Assembly: GCF_020731285.1 (NCBI RefSeq) | Contig: NZ_JAJFOW010000018.1 | Coordinates: forward strand, 46,801 to 110,800 | DNA: 64,000 nucleotides | Reading direction: 5' to 3' | From: Cohnella baijiui | GTDB taxonomy: Bacteria; Bacillota; Bacilli; Paenibacillales; Paenibacillaceae | In this document: piece by piece, positions 17,607-25,769 of the stretch | Numbering within the stretch: the first letter of the stretch is position 1 | Layout of the letters: every line of letters starts with the position of its first letter | Program-made: the position numbers and the translations under genes | The notes under the pieces: generated by a model | The model's database searches: none | Told to the model about the DNA's origin: nothing | The model's input: only the letters and a program-made list of their open reading frames with translations

Positions 17607-18434
17607 ATGGGATCGAAAGCAAAGCGGCTAAGACCGCTCGTCTATGTGCTGCTGGCCGGATACGCGCTCGTGACGTTCATTCCGTTCCTGTGGGCGCTGT
17701 CCGCTTCGTTCAAGTCGCTGCCCGAGATCGTGGCCGGCGGCATGAACATCATCCCGAAGCACTTTACGCTCGACAACTACCAAACGATCTTTAAGCAGGA
17801 GCCCCTTTTCCCGAGGTGGTTCCTGAACAGCGCGATTATCGCGCTCTCCGTCACGGCGTTCAACCTGCTGTTCAATTCGATGGCGGGCTACGCGCTGGCG
17901 CGCATCCGGTTCCCGGGCAGCACGCTGATGTTCTACGCCATCCTCGGGATGATCATGATCCCCGGGCAGCTCACCATCATCCCGAGCTACCTGATCATCA
18001 AGTACCTCGGCTGGCTGAACAGCTACCAGGCGATCATCGTGCCGATGGCGGCGCAGGCGACGTACATCTTCATGATGCGGCAGTTTTTCATCAACTTCCC
18101 GCGAGAGCTCGAGGAAGCGGCGGAGCTGGACGGCCTCGGACGGCTCGGGATGTTTTTGCGCGTCGTGCTGCCGCTCGCCAAGCCCGCGCTAGCCGCGCAG
18201 ACGATCTTCATCTTCATGGGCGCCTGGAACGAGTTCCTGAAGCCGCTCATGCTGATGTCGGACAAAGCGATGTTTACCCTGTCGATCGGACTGAACACGT
18301 TCAAAGGCCAGTACATCAGCTTCTGGAACTACATCATGGCCGCCTCGATCATCATGACGCTGCCGGCGCTTTTGATCTATGTGTTCTTCAATCGTTTCTT
18401 CGTCAAAGGCATCACGTTTACGGGCGGCAAATAA
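17607..18434 (+). CDS. Sugar ABC transporter permease (MalG type)
   Basis: This 275-residue protein has six predicted membrane segments (first LVYVLLAGYALVTFIPFLWA, about 13-32). The EAA loop EAAELDGLGRLGMFLRVVLP is near residue 170. AGGAGG precedes ATG 17607. It is the last gene of the importer unit, and a very strong terminator follows within 30 bases. Confidence 0.92.
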   Translation: MGSKAKRLRPLVYVLLAGYALVTFIPFLWALSASFKSLPEIVAGGMNIIPKHFTLDNYQTIFKQEPLFPRWFLNSAIIALSVTAFNLLFNSMAGYALARIRFPGSTLMFYAILGMIMIPGQLTIIPSYLIIKYLGWLNSYQAIIVPMAAQATYIFMMRQFFINFPRELEEAAELDGLGRLGMFLRVVLPLAKPALAAQTIFIFMGAWNEFLKPLMLMSDKAMFTLSIGLNTFKGQYISFWNYIMAASIIMTLPALLIYVFFNRFFVKGITFTGGK

Positions 18435-18463
18435 GCCGCATCGGAACGGATCCCTAAACAGAA

Positions 18464-18508
18464 GCGCCCCGCAACAGCCTATCCGGTCGGTTGCGGGGCG
18501 CTTTTTTT
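18464..18508. terminator. Bidirectional terminator, importer operon / BaiN-like gene
   Basis: Perfect 12-bp stem GCGCCCCGCAAC / GTTGCGGGGCGC followed by seven T residues on the plus strand. It sits between two convergent genes. Confidence 0.9.
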
Positions 18509-18548
18509 AGGGCGGCTTGCGATACTCTCGTCTGGACCGCCGCGAGAC

Positions 18549-19835
18549 TTACCCGCCTTCGGCGAGCGAGCGGACTTCCTCCGCCGCCGCCGAGCCGGCG
18601 GCATGGCCGGTGGCGAAGGCGGCGGTAATATTGTAGCCGCCGGTGTAGCCGTGCACGTCCAGCACTTCGCCGCAGAAGTAGAGGCCGGGCATTCGCTTCG
18701 ACGCCATCGTGCGCGGGTCGACTTCCTTGACGCTCACGCCCCCGCCGGTGATGAACGCCTCCTCGATGGAGAGCGTCCCCGACGCCGATACGCGCAGCGA
18801 CTTGCACCAGGCGGCGAGCGCAAGCCAAGCGCTCTTCGGGACATTGGCGACGACGGCTTCAGGTTCGAGGGCGGCTTGGCGCAGCGCGAGCGGCACCATC
18901 CGCTCCGGCAGCCATTGCCGCACGAGCGTCTTGACCGCCTTGCGCGGCTCCTCGCGGGCGGCCTTCGTCCACGCCGCCGCAAGCTCGTCTTCGCCGTCGC
19001 TAGGGAACAGATCGATCGCCACCGCCGCAGGGCCTTTGCCCTGGCGCAGCGTCCGCACGACGAACTGGCTGCAGCGCAGGGCCGCCGGCCCGGATAGGCC
19101 GAAGTGCGTGAAGATCATGTCCCCTTCGTGGGCGATGACGGCTTTGCCCCGTCCGTCGAGAACGGTGAGACGCACGTCCCGCAGCGACAGCCCTTGGAGC
19201 TCGCGGTCCCGGATCCACGGCTCGTCCGAGGTGATCGGCACTTCCGTCGGGTACAGCTCCGTTACGGAATGGCCGGCCGACTCGGCCCAGGCGTAGCCGT
19301 CGCCGGTCGAGCCCGTATGCGGCACCGACTTGCCGCCCGTCGCGACGATGACGGCACCCGCTTCGATGCGTTCCCCGGACTTCAGCTCCACGCCGGCTGC
19401 CCGGCCTTCGCCGAACAGCACCCGCTCCACGGCCTGATGGACGCGGATGGTCACGCCCAGCTCCCGGACGCGTCCCACCAGCGTATCCACGACCGTTTTC
19501 GCTTTGTCCGTCACGGGGAACATTCGGCCGTGGTCTTCTTCTTTGAGCGCGATGCCGAACGATTCGAATAGCCGGATAATCTCCTGGCTTCCGAACCGCG
19601 ACAGCGCGCTGTGCAGGAAGCGGCCGTTGCCGGGCAGGAAGCGGATCAGCTCCGCCGCGTCTTTGTTGTTCGTGACGTTGCAGCGCCCGCCGCCGGAGAT
19701 GCCGAGCTTGCGTCCAAGCTTGTCCCCCTTGTCGAGGAGCACGACGTCCGCGCCGCCTTCGGCGGCCGCGATCGCCGCCATGAGTCCGGACGGGCCGCCG
19801 CCGATGACGATGACTTTTTTACGCATTTCGTTCAC
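18549..19835 (-). CDS. BaiN/HI0933-family flavoprotein oxidoreductase
   Basis: This 428-residue protein starts with a dinucleotide-binding motif (VIVIGGGPSGLMAAIAAAEG). DKLGRKLGISGGGRCNVTNN near residue 40 is the hallmark of this NAD(P)/FAD-dependent family. VIVATGGKSVPHTGSTGDGY (about 160-180) and the C-terminal CGEVLDVHGYTGGYN (near 400) complete the FAD site. Members are often annotated as aminoacetone- or bile-acid-type oxidoreductases, but the natural substrate in bacilli is not settled. GTG 19835 is given; ATG 19826 (MRKKVIVIGGG) is equally possible, since neither has a strong ribosome site. Confidence 0.85.
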   Translation of the reverse strand: MNEMRKKVIVIGGGPSGLMAAIAAAEGGADVVLLDKGDKLGRKLGISGGGRCNVTNNKDAAELIRFLPGNGRFLHSALSRFGSQEIIRLFESFGIALKEEDHGRMFPVTDKAKTVVDTLVGRVRELGVTIRVHQAVERVLFGEGRAAGVELKSGERIEAGAVIVATGGKSVPHTGSTGDGYAWAESAGHSVTELYPTEVPITSDEPWIRDRELQGLSLRDVRLTVLDGRGKAVIAHEGDMIFTHFGLSGPAALRCSQFVVRTLRQGKGPAAVAIDLFPSDGEDELAAAWTKAAREEPRKAVKTLVRQWLPERMVPLALRQAALEPEAVVANVPKSAWLALAAWCKSLRVSASGTLSIEEAFITGGGVSVKEVDPRTMASKRMPGLYFCGEVLDVHGYTGGYNITAAFATGHAAGSAAAEEVRSLAEGG

Positions 19836-19930
19836 ACGCTTTCTATTACATGAAGTGTAAGTCGGTGTAACTTCAAATATTTCCCAAGTGCATTCCTTTT
19901 ATTGTCAAGCCTCCATAGATGTGCTTTAAT

Positions 19931-19947
19931 CGAACTAATAAAGTTCG
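19931..19947 (+). promoter_or_regulatory. 17-bp dyad upstream of the kinase gene
   Basis: CGAACT-N5-AGTTCG, a perfect dyad in the short divergent region before the histidine kinase. A second, weaker dyad TTACA-N5-TGTAA lies at about 19846-19860, nearer the flavoprotein gene. Both are candidate operators with no known partner. Confidence 0.4.
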
Positions 19948-19991
19948 GTACACCGGTTGACGAGGACGGACGAATAGCGGGAGGATTACCC

Positions 19992-21644
19992 GTGTGGCAT
20001 AATTTGTTGCTGCAGATTCTGATCGCGCTGCTGCCGATCGGATCGTTTCAGATCTGGTTTAACCGCCCGGCCAAAATGCGGCATATGCCTCTCTTCATCG
20101 GTGTCGTATGCGGCGTGTCGATGCTTCTCGGCATGTACTATTCGGTGGAATGCAACCGTATCCTGTTCGAGCTCTCCTTTATTCCCTATTTGATCGGATC
20201 GCTCTACGGAGGAGTGCCCGTCGCGGCTGTGTTGAGCGTCTTGTTCGTCGCCGTTCGGCTCGGGGTGTGCGACACGCCCGCAAGCTATTTCTTTTTCGGC
20301 GGCGTCTGCCTGATCTTCCTCCCCATTCTAATCAAGTCTATCACTCCCTTCCAGGGTTCGTCTCGCTCCCGCAAAATAAAAATCGCCTGCCGGTTTTGCG
20401 CGCTGATGCTTCTCATCCAAGCGGCCGTCGTCGGATTCGCCTACTGGAGCGGCGCGAACCAGCATCCCGGCTCCGCCTTCCTGATGATGGGCGTCTACGC
20501 GGCCGTTTTTTGCGCGGGAACGATCCTCTCGGTCTACTACGTCGATCTCGGCATCGAACGGGTGCAATTGCAGGTTCAGCTTCGGGAGGTATCCATCAAG
20601 TACCGCAACGAGGTCCGCCGCCTGCAGCAATTTATCGACATCTCGCCGCTTGTCGTCGTGTTCGTCGACCGGCAGGGCCTCATCTCCCACGTGAACGAGA
20701 TGGCGCTTAAGCTGATGCAGCTCGATCCGCGGGAAATCGTCGGCCGGTCCTACAAGAGCGTACTCCGGCTGCTGGACGGCGAAGCGGCCGTCGGATCGGT
20801 CGATCGGGTGCTGAACGGCGGCGAAGCGATCGCCGAGATCGTCAAGATTCAGGGCCGCACCTTCTACACGACAGCGTGCCCGGTCTGGGAGATCTGGATG
20901 CAAAAGATGGAAGGCGTCCTGTTCATTGCCCACGATATGACGGAGCTCCAGCGGCTGAAAGACGAAGTGGACAAGATGGAGCGCCTCAGCCTGGTCGGCC
21001 AAATGGCGGCCAGCATTACTCACGAGATCCGCAATCCGATGGCCGTCATCCGCGGGTTCGTTCAGCTGTTGAACGAGCGCAGCCCGCCGGCGCAACAGTC
21101 GTATTTCCGCATCGTCCTCGAAGAGCTCGATCGCGCCAACGCCATTATCAACGATTTTCTTTCGCTCGCGCAAAACCGCATCGTCGAGAAGGAAATGTGC
21201 AGCCTCCACGACGTGCTGAACGATATGATGCCGCTCATTTGGGCGGACGCCAATATGCGGGGCCAGACGGTGGAGCTGGATCTCTGCGAAATGACGGGGC
21301 CGCTGGAACTGAACGTAAAGGAGATCAAGCAGCTCGTCTTGAACCTCGCGCGCAACGGCATGGAGGCGATGAACGACAAGGGCGTGCTGCGCATCGCGAC
21401 GGAGGATCTGGAGGATCGCGTGCTGGTGCGCGTCTCGGACGAGGGCGTTGGCATCCCGCCCGAGAAGCTCGAACGCCTGTTCGAGCCGTTCTTCACGACC
21501 AAGGCCCAGGGCACGGGGCTGGGGCTGGCGCTTTGCCTCAGCATCGTCGAGCGGCACCACGGCAAAATCCACGTGGAATCGACCGTCGGGGAGGGAACGA
21601 CTTTCCTCGTATCCTTTTGCAAACCGGGCTTCGATTGCTGGTAA
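19992..21644 (+). CDS. Membrane sensor histidine kinase (5TMR-PAS type)
   Basis: About 550 residues. The first ~185 are a multi-helix membrane sensor resembling the 5TMR-LYT domain (LLLQILIALLPIGSF, VVCGVSMLLGMYYSV, FIPYLIGSLYGGVPVA). A PAS domain follows (about 215-325), then HisKA with His344 (SITHEIRNPMAVIRG), the N box LVLNLARNGMEAM and the ATP lid DEGVGIPPEKLERLFEPFF, then GTGLGLAL. It resembles sporulation-type kinases such as KinB; phosphorelay input is an inference. GTG 19992 is chosen because GGGAGG (19979-19984) lies seven bases before it. No response regulator is adjacent, which also fits an orphan phosphorelay kinase. Confidence 0.85.
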   Translation: MWHNLLLQILIALLPIGSFQIWFNRPAKMRHMPLFIGVVCGVSMLLGMYYSVECNRILFELSFIPYLIGSLYGGVPVAAVLSVLFVAVRLGVCDTPASYFFFGGVCLIFLPILIKSITPFQGSSRSRKIKIACRFCALMLLIQAAVVGFAYWSGANQHPGSAFLMMGVYAAVFCAGTILSVYYVDLGIERVQLQVQLREVSIKYRNEVRRLQQFIDISPLVVVFVDRQGLISHVNEMALKLMQLDPREIVGRSYKSVLRLLDGEAAVGSVDRVLNGGEAIAEIVKIQGRTFYTTACPVWEIWMQKMEGVLFIAHDMTELQRLKDEVDKMERLSLVGQMAASITHEIRNPMAVIRGFVQLLNERSPPAQQSYFRIVLEELDRANAIINDFLSLAQNRIVEKEMCSLHDVLNDMMPLIWADANMRGQTVELDLCEMTGPLELNVKEIKQLVLNLARNGMEAMNDKGVLRIATEDLEDRVLVRVSDEGVGIPPEKLERLFEPFFTTKAQGTGLGLALCLSIVERHHGKIHVESTVGEGTTFLVSFCKPGFDCW

Positions 21645-21724
21645 GGCGGGTCGGGAAGGCCGCATAAAGGGAGGCGCGAACGCCAACACTAGGCCTGACT
21701 CATCCAGACAAGGAGGATGCACCC

Positions 21725-21847
21725 ATGCCCAAGCCGCAAGGCGCGCCGGCCGATCGCAAAAACGGCGCCAAGGCCAAGCCCGCCCGTCAGCCGGAGTCGC
21801 CGGGGTACGACAAGAAACTGGACGGCCCGAACCGTCCTTCCACCTAA
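21725..21847 (+). CDS. 40-residue Lys/Pro-rich small protein, spore-type candidate
   Basis: This short gene has an excellent ribosome site (AAGGAGG 21710-21716, eight bases before ATG). The product is basic and lacks hydrophobic segments; it runs MPKPQGAPADRKNGAKAKP and ends SPGYDKKLDGPNRPST. The composition resembles minor small acid-soluble spore proteins, but I cannot assign a family. Its stop is three bases from the next start, so the two genes are surely coupled. A GCATA at 21662 followed about 17-18 bases later by a CANNNNTA sequence could be a forespore sigma-G promoter; this is speculative. Confidence 0.6.
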   Translation: MPKPQGAPADRKNGAKAKPARQPESPGYDKKLDGPNRPST

Positions 21848-21850
21848 GCC

Positions 21851-22333
21851 ATGACCGACCGTCGCCTGCAGCAGCCGACCGATGTCCTCGCCGGCTACGA
21901 CAGCGTCAAGCCGGCGCCAGGGAGTGACGATCCGGGACTCGACCCGTTCGAGCTCGCGTTTCGGCGCGATTTCCGCGACAACCCCGGGCCGCGGAATCCG
22001 TTCGTCAACGGGCACGGCGTCGTGATCGGCGATCACGATTACGACTCGCCGCACTCCCCGCTCGCGCAGTGGAGCCGCGACACCGATCCGGCCGTCATGG
22101 CGGGCGAGACATGGGTGCATCCGTATCGGGACATCGGCTTTCGCACGCCGGAAAACCGCAACCTGTTCGAAAACGGCGTTTTGCCGCCGCGCGACCGCTT
22201 TCTGCACCCGACGCATCAGACCCAGGATCCGGACCGATGGACGGACGAGGATCTGGAAGCGGCGCGGAACGCGGAAGGAGCCGACGCATACTACGACTAC
22301 TATCCCGTGCCGGAAGTGCTGGACGAGCCTTGA
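21851..22333 (+). CDS. DUF3905-like protein
   Basis: 160 residues, acidic, with no membrane segment. Conserved-looking blocks are NPFVNGHGVVIGDHDYDSP, SPLAQWSRDTDPAVMAG, WVHPYRDIGF and TPENRNLFENG. I connect these with the DUF3905 family of sporeformers, from memory and not by search. Asp-Pro and His-Pro pairs are frequent. It starts three bases after the 40-residue gene and is coupled to it. The function is unknown. The pair follows a sporulation-type kinase, which fits but does not prove a spore role. Confidence 0.7.
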   Translation: MTDRRLQQPTDVLAGYDSVKPAPGSDDPGLDPFELAFRRDFRDNPGPRNPFVNGHGVVIGDHDYDSPHSPLAQWSRDTDPAVMAGETWVHPYRDIGFRTPENRNLFENGVLPPRDRFLHPTHQTQDPDRWTDEDLEAARNAEGADAYYDYYPVPEVLDEP

Positions 22334-22381
22334 AGAGGCCCGCCGGCCGATCGCGGAATCCCGTTTCCGCGGCCGAAATGG

Positions 22382-22420
22382 ACGGACAAGCCCGCCTCCT
22401 CCGGCGGGTTTGTCCGTTTT
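22382..22420 (+). terminator. Terminator after DUF3905-like gene
   Basis: ACGGACAAGCCCGCC (22382-22396) pairs with GGCGGGTTTGTCCGT (22403-22417), then TTTT. A further stem CGCGGAA/TTTCCGCG lies just upstream. Confidence 0.85.
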
Positions 22421-22448
22421 GACGGTTTGCGAACGTACGCGCTATAAT
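22419..22448 (+). promoter_or_regulatory. Bacilliredoxin promoter
   Basis: TTGACG (22419-22424), an 18-bp spacer and consensus TATAAT (22443-22448). The -35 uses the T-run of the preceding terminator, a compact back-to-back arrangement. Confidence 0.75.
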
Positions 22449-22501
22449 AGAAAGAAGCGGCAAACCGCCCACTGCGAACCGAGGAAAGAGAGGTTGTCAA
22501 T

Positions 22502-22936
22502 ATGTCAATGTCTTTCGAACGATATATGCTGGACATGATTCAGCCGATGCGGGACGATCTGACCCGGATCGGGATCCAGGAGCTGCGGACGCCGGAGGAA
22601 GTTGAAGCGGCGCTGCCCGAGGCGAAAGGTACGACGCTGGTCGTCGTCAACTCGGTCTGCGGCTGTGCGGCCGGCCAATGCCGTCCGGGCGTCGCGGAGG
22701 CGCTGAAGCACGACGTGCTGCCGGATCACCTGTACACGGTGTTCGCCGGCCAGGACAAGGAAGCGACCGCCAAGGCGCGCGAATATTTCGCTCCTTATCC
22801 GCCGTCCTCCCCGTCGATCGCCCTGCTGAAGGACGGAGAGCTGGTGCACTTCATCGAACGGCATCAGATCGAGAATCGGAGCGCCGGCGAGATCGCCGCG
22901 GATCTGACGAGCGCGTTCGATCGCTTCTGCCGCTAA
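22502..22936 (+). CDS. BrxA/BrxB-family bacilliredoxin
   Basis: This 144-residue thioredoxin-like protein has the family hallmark Cys-Gly-Cys (C53-G-C55 within VVVNSVCGCAAGQCRPG) and a further Cys60. Bacilliredoxins remove bacillithiol from S-bacillithiolated proteins after oxidative stress; the first Cys attacks the mixed disulfide. A GAAAGAGAGG ribosome site precedes ATG 22502. It is monocistronic, with its own sigma-A promoter and a following hairpin. BrxA and BrxB cannot be told apart from sequence alone. Confidence 0.92.
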   Translation: MSMSFERYMLDMIQPMRDDLTRIGIQELRTPEEVEAALPEAKGTTLVVVNSVCGCAAGQCRPGVAEALKHDVLPDHLYTVFAGQDKEATAKAREYFAPYPPSSPSIALLKDGELVHFIERHQIENRSAGEIAADLTSAFDRFCR

Positions 22937-22942
22937 TTCCAT

Positions 22943-22975
22943 CACCCGCAGGTTTGGCAGACGAACCGGCGGGTG
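22943..22975 (+). terminator. Terminator after bacilliredoxin gene
   Basis: CACCCGC / GCGGGTG outer stem with inner GGTT/AACC; followed by TACTATTATTTT, a broken T-run. Confidence 0.6.
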
Positions 22976-23043
22976 TACTATTATTTTGAAGCTTCGGCAG
23001 TTTGGCCGGGCTTCATTACATATGAACGGAGCGTGACGCAAGG

Positions 23044-23853
23044 ATGAGCTTGCAACAGGACATCATCGCCCTGCTGGGCGTCAAGCCGACGATCGATCCG
23101 GAGGAGGAAATCGCAAGACGCGTCGCCTTCCTGAAAGATTACGTGACCAAGGCCGGCGCGACCGGTCTTTTGATCGCGATCAGCGGCGGCGTGGACAGCG
23201 CGGTCGCTGCAGGGCTCTGCAAGCGCGCGACCGATGAGCTGTCCGCCGAGACCGGCAAGGAATATATGACGCTCGGCGTGTTCCAGCCCTACGGCCAGCA
23301 GGAGGACATTCACCACAGCTATGCGGTGGCCGAGGCGTTCAGCCTGAAGTACAAAGCCGAGACGAACATCGAAGAGGCTGTCGACGAGATCGCCCTCGAG
23401 ACGGAGCACGCGCTGAAGACGATCGGTTTCTCCCGCCACCTCAGCCGCGGCGGCAAGGGCAACGTCAAGGCGCGCACGCGCATGGTCGTCCAGTACGCGC
23501 TCGCCTTCGACCTGAATCTGCTTGTCGTCGGCACGGATCACGCCTCGGAGGCGCTGACCGGCTTCTATACGAAGTGGGGCGACGGCGCCGTGGACATCAC
23601 GCCGCTCAGCTCGCTGAACAAACGTCAGGTGCGCCAGCTGGCGCGGGCGCTGGGCGTACCGGCCGAAGTGGTCGACAAAGCGCCGACCGCGGGGCTTTGG
23701 GCAGGCCAGACGGACGAGACCGAACTCGGCGTCTCTTACGAAGCGAACAGCGATTACCTGGAAGGCAAGGAAATCGACCCGGCCGCCCGAGAGATTCTGG
23801 AGAAGCATTATCTCCGGACGCAGCACAAGCGCCAGCCGATTCCCGGCATCTGA
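23044..23853 (+). CDS. nadE: NH3-dependent NAD+ synthetase
   Basis: At 269 residues it is the standard length of the ammonia-dependent enzyme, with no glutaminase domain. The PP-loop motif AISGGVDSAVAAGL (about 44-57) binds ATP. GTDHASEALTGFYTKWGDGA and TAGLWAGQTDETELG are characteristic of NadE. It converts deamido-NAD to NAD in the last step of NAD synthesis. The start follows GGAGCGTGACGCAAGG. It is followed 15 bp later by acpS, with which it probably shares a transcript. Confidence 0.96.
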   Translation: MSLQQDIIALLGVKPTIDPEEEIARRVAFLKDYVTKAGATGLLIAISGGVDSAVAAGLCKRATDELSAETGKEYMTLGVFQPYGQQEDIHHSYAVAEAFSLKYKAETNIEEAVDEIALETEHALKTIGFSRHLSRGGKGNVKARTRMVVQYALAFDLNLLVVGTDHASEALTGFYTKWGDGAVDITPLSSLNKRQVRQLARALGVPAEVVDKAPTAGLWAGQTDETELGVSYEANSDYLEGKEIDPAAREILEKHYLRTQHKRQPIPGI

Positions 23854-23868
23854 CGGGGGAAGCGGGCT

Positions 23869-24270
23869 ATGATTATCGGGGTCGGACTCGACGTCGTGGA
23901 AATGGAGCGGATGGCCAAGCTGCTCGCCGGCGACAGCGGACGAAAGTTCGCCGAGCGGGTGCTGACCGCCGCGGAGCTGGACCACTATGCGGGCATGCAG
24001 CCGCGCCGCGCGGTTGAATTCGCCGCAGGCCGGTTCGCCGCCAAAGAGGCGGTCGTGAAGGCGTTCGGCTGCGGCATCGGGGCGACCGTCGGCTTTCACG
24101 ACATCGAGCTGCTGCCGGATGCGAGCGGCAGGCCGTTATGCCGGTTGAGCGAGGAGGCCTGGGGACGTCTGGGCCTGCACGGAGCGGGACATTCGATCCA
24201 TGTCGCCATCACGCACGAGCGCAAGCTGGCGGCGGCGACGGCCATCGTGGAAGCCGTAAGCGCACGTTAA
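23869..24270 (+). CDS. acpS: Holo-[acyl-carrier-protein] synthase
   Basis: 133 residues, slightly above the usual 120-125. The family motifs are IIGVGLDVVEMERM at the N-terminus and AAGRFAAKEAVVKAFGCGIG near 50-68, with the metal-binding Asp8 and Glu in these blocks. It transfers 4'-phosphopantetheine from CoA to acyl carrier protein. It lies 15 bp after nadE, and both use CoA/NAD cofactor metabolism. A bidirectional terminator follows at once. Confidence 0.94.
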   Translation: MIIGVGLDVVEMERMAKLLAGDSGRKFAERVLTAAELDHYAGMQPRRAVEFAAGRFAAKEAVVKAFGCGIGATVGFHDIELLPDASGRPLCRLSEEAWGRLGLHGAGHSIHVAITHERKLAAATAIVEAVSAR

Positions 24271-24274
24271 GGAG

Positions 24275-24308
24275 AAGCCCGGGCGTCAAGGGACGTCCCG
24301 GGCTTATT
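24275..24308. terminator. Bidirectional terminator, acpS / cytochrome c
   Basis: AAGCCCGGGCGTC (24275-24287) pairs with GACGTCCCGGGCTT (24292-24305). The stop codon of the opposing cytochrome gene lies inside the right arm. Confidence 0.8.
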
Positions 24309-24687
24309 TGCGGGCGGCGAGCCAGGCGGCGAGCGCGTCGATTTCTTCGGTCTTCAGACGCTGGCCGAACGCGGGCATGAGGCTTCCGCCTTCGGCGATC
24401 TGCCGGCGGATCTGGTCTTGATCGAGCCTCGCGCCGACCTGCCGGAGATCGGAGTCCGGGCCCATCTTGCCTTGGAGCTCGCCTCCGTGGCAGGAGATGC
24501 AGTTGTTGCGGTATAGGGCGACGGTATCCTTGGGCCCGTCCAGCGGCGCGGGACTGCCGCTCGCGCCCCCCTTGCCGCCGCCGCTGCCGCCGCAGGCCGT
24601 CAGCGACAGCGCGAAGGCCGCCAGCAGGATGAAGCTTGCCGTTTTGGCGCGGCGCGGGCCGCGCGGGATAATTGGGTCTTTTTGCAA
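24304..24687 (-). CDS. Lipoprotein cytochrome c (c551/c550 type)
   Basis: About 127 residues. A lipoprotein signal (FILLAAFALSLTAC, lipobox LTAC) and a Gly/Ser/Lys linker precede one haem-binding motif, C-I-S-C-H, and the distal Met in SLMPAFG. It is therefore a membrane-tethered electron carrier on the outer face, like CccA/CccB of Bacillus. TTG 24687 is chosen because AAAGGAG lies about ten bases upstream; the frame is open further up, but those codons are hydrophilic and basic and would spoil the signal peptide. It diverges from the araC gene. Confidence 0.85.
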   Translation of the reverse strand: MQKDPIIPRGPRRAKTASFILLAAFALSLTACGGSGGGKGGASGSPAPLDGPKDTVALYRNNCISCHGGELQGKMGPDSDLRQVGARLDQDQIRRQIAEGGSLMPAFGQRLKTEEIDALAAWLAARK

Positions 24688-24770
24688 ATGTACCCTGCTC
24701 CTTTTGTTCCGTATAATGAATTGAAATACATACAAGCGATCGTACGGCAACGACATCAAGAGGAGCGCTA

Positions 24771-25769
24771 ATGACCAGTCATTATTTTACCATACTAATG
24801 AATCATCTCGAACATATGCAAGTCGAGCTGACGGCGGCGTCCGAAACGGGCATCGATCCGGCTGCGCCGGCAGAGGAAGTGAACGCGTACGATTGCAATC
24901 GGATTCTGCTCGTGACCGGCGGGAGAGGCGCGCTGCGGCTGGAGGATCGGACGGAGCCGCTGGCGCCAGGAACCTGCAGCATCCTGCAAGCAGGCGTTCC
25001 CCACGCCTTGGAAGCGGATGCATCGGAACCTCTTACTTACAAATGGTGCCATTTTCGCGCGAGTTACGCGGAGCGGGAGCTTTACAAAATTTTGCGGATC
25101 CCGACGGCGATCCGATTCGATCCGTGGGACGAGCCGGCCGCGCTGCTGGATCGCATCGCCGCCTGGACTTCCCAGGCCGCGCTCACGTCGCGGCTGCGCA
25201 TGAAGGCGGCACTGCTCGACCTCATCGGGCAGTACCTGGAGCGGAGCGAGTTCGTCCTGGGGGACGTTACGCCTTCCCCGGAGATGATCAAGATCGAAAC
25301 CGTGCTGCGGCATATCGAGGAGCATCTGGCAGATAGCATCACGATCGAGGAGCTGGCCGGGCTCGTGTTCCTGCATCCGAACTATTTCATCGTTTTCTTC
25401 AAGGGTATGATGGGCTGCTCGCCGATTCAGTACGTGAACCAGAGGCGCATGGAGACGGCCCGGACGCTGCTCGCGCAGCCCGAATGGAACGTGTCGGACG
25501 TCGCGGCGCGCATCGGGATGAAGATCTACTACTTCTCGCGGATGTTCAAGTCGCATACCGGCCTTACGCCGAGCAGGTACCGCAAGCTCGCGGCTTCCGG
25601 CTCGCTGGGATCGGGCTTGTCCGGATCCGGGGAAACGGAGGCCGCGGCGGCCGAGGAAGGGCCGGCATACGGCGAGCGGACGGGGGCGGATGAGACGGCG
25701 GAAAGCGGGATGGCGAGGCGAACGGCTCCCCGCCGGAACGGCAGCCGGACAGAAGGAGCGGACGAATGA
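24771..25769 (+). CDS. AraC-family transcriptional regulator
   Basis: 332 residues. The N-terminal half looks like a cupin-type ligand domain (NRILLVTGGRGALRLEDRTE, then SILQAGVPHALEAD). The C-terminal half has the double helix-turn-helix: ITIEELAGLVFLHPNYFIVF (first) and WNVSDVAARIGMKIYYFSRM (second), then FKSHTGLTPSRYRK. A tail of about 55 residues rich in Gly, Ala and Glu follows and is unusual for the family. Its ATGA overlap with mutY makes mutY expression depend on it. The ligand and target genes are unknown. Confidence 0.88.
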   Translation: MTSHYFTILMNHLEHMQVELTAASETGIDPAAPAEEVNAYDCNRILLVTGGRGALRLEDRTEPLAPGTCSILQAGVPHALEADASEPLTYKWCHFRASYAERELYKILRIPTAIRFDPWDEPAALLDRIAAWTSQAALTSRLRMKAALLDLIGQYLERSEFVLGDVTPSPEMIKIETVLRHIEEHLADSITIEELAGLVFLHPNYFIVFFKGMMGCSPIQYVNQRRMETARTLLAQPEWNVSDVAARIGMKIYYFSRMFKSHTGLTPSRYRKLAASGSLGSGLSGSGETEAAAAEEGPAYGERTGADETAESGMARRTAPRRNGSRTEGADE

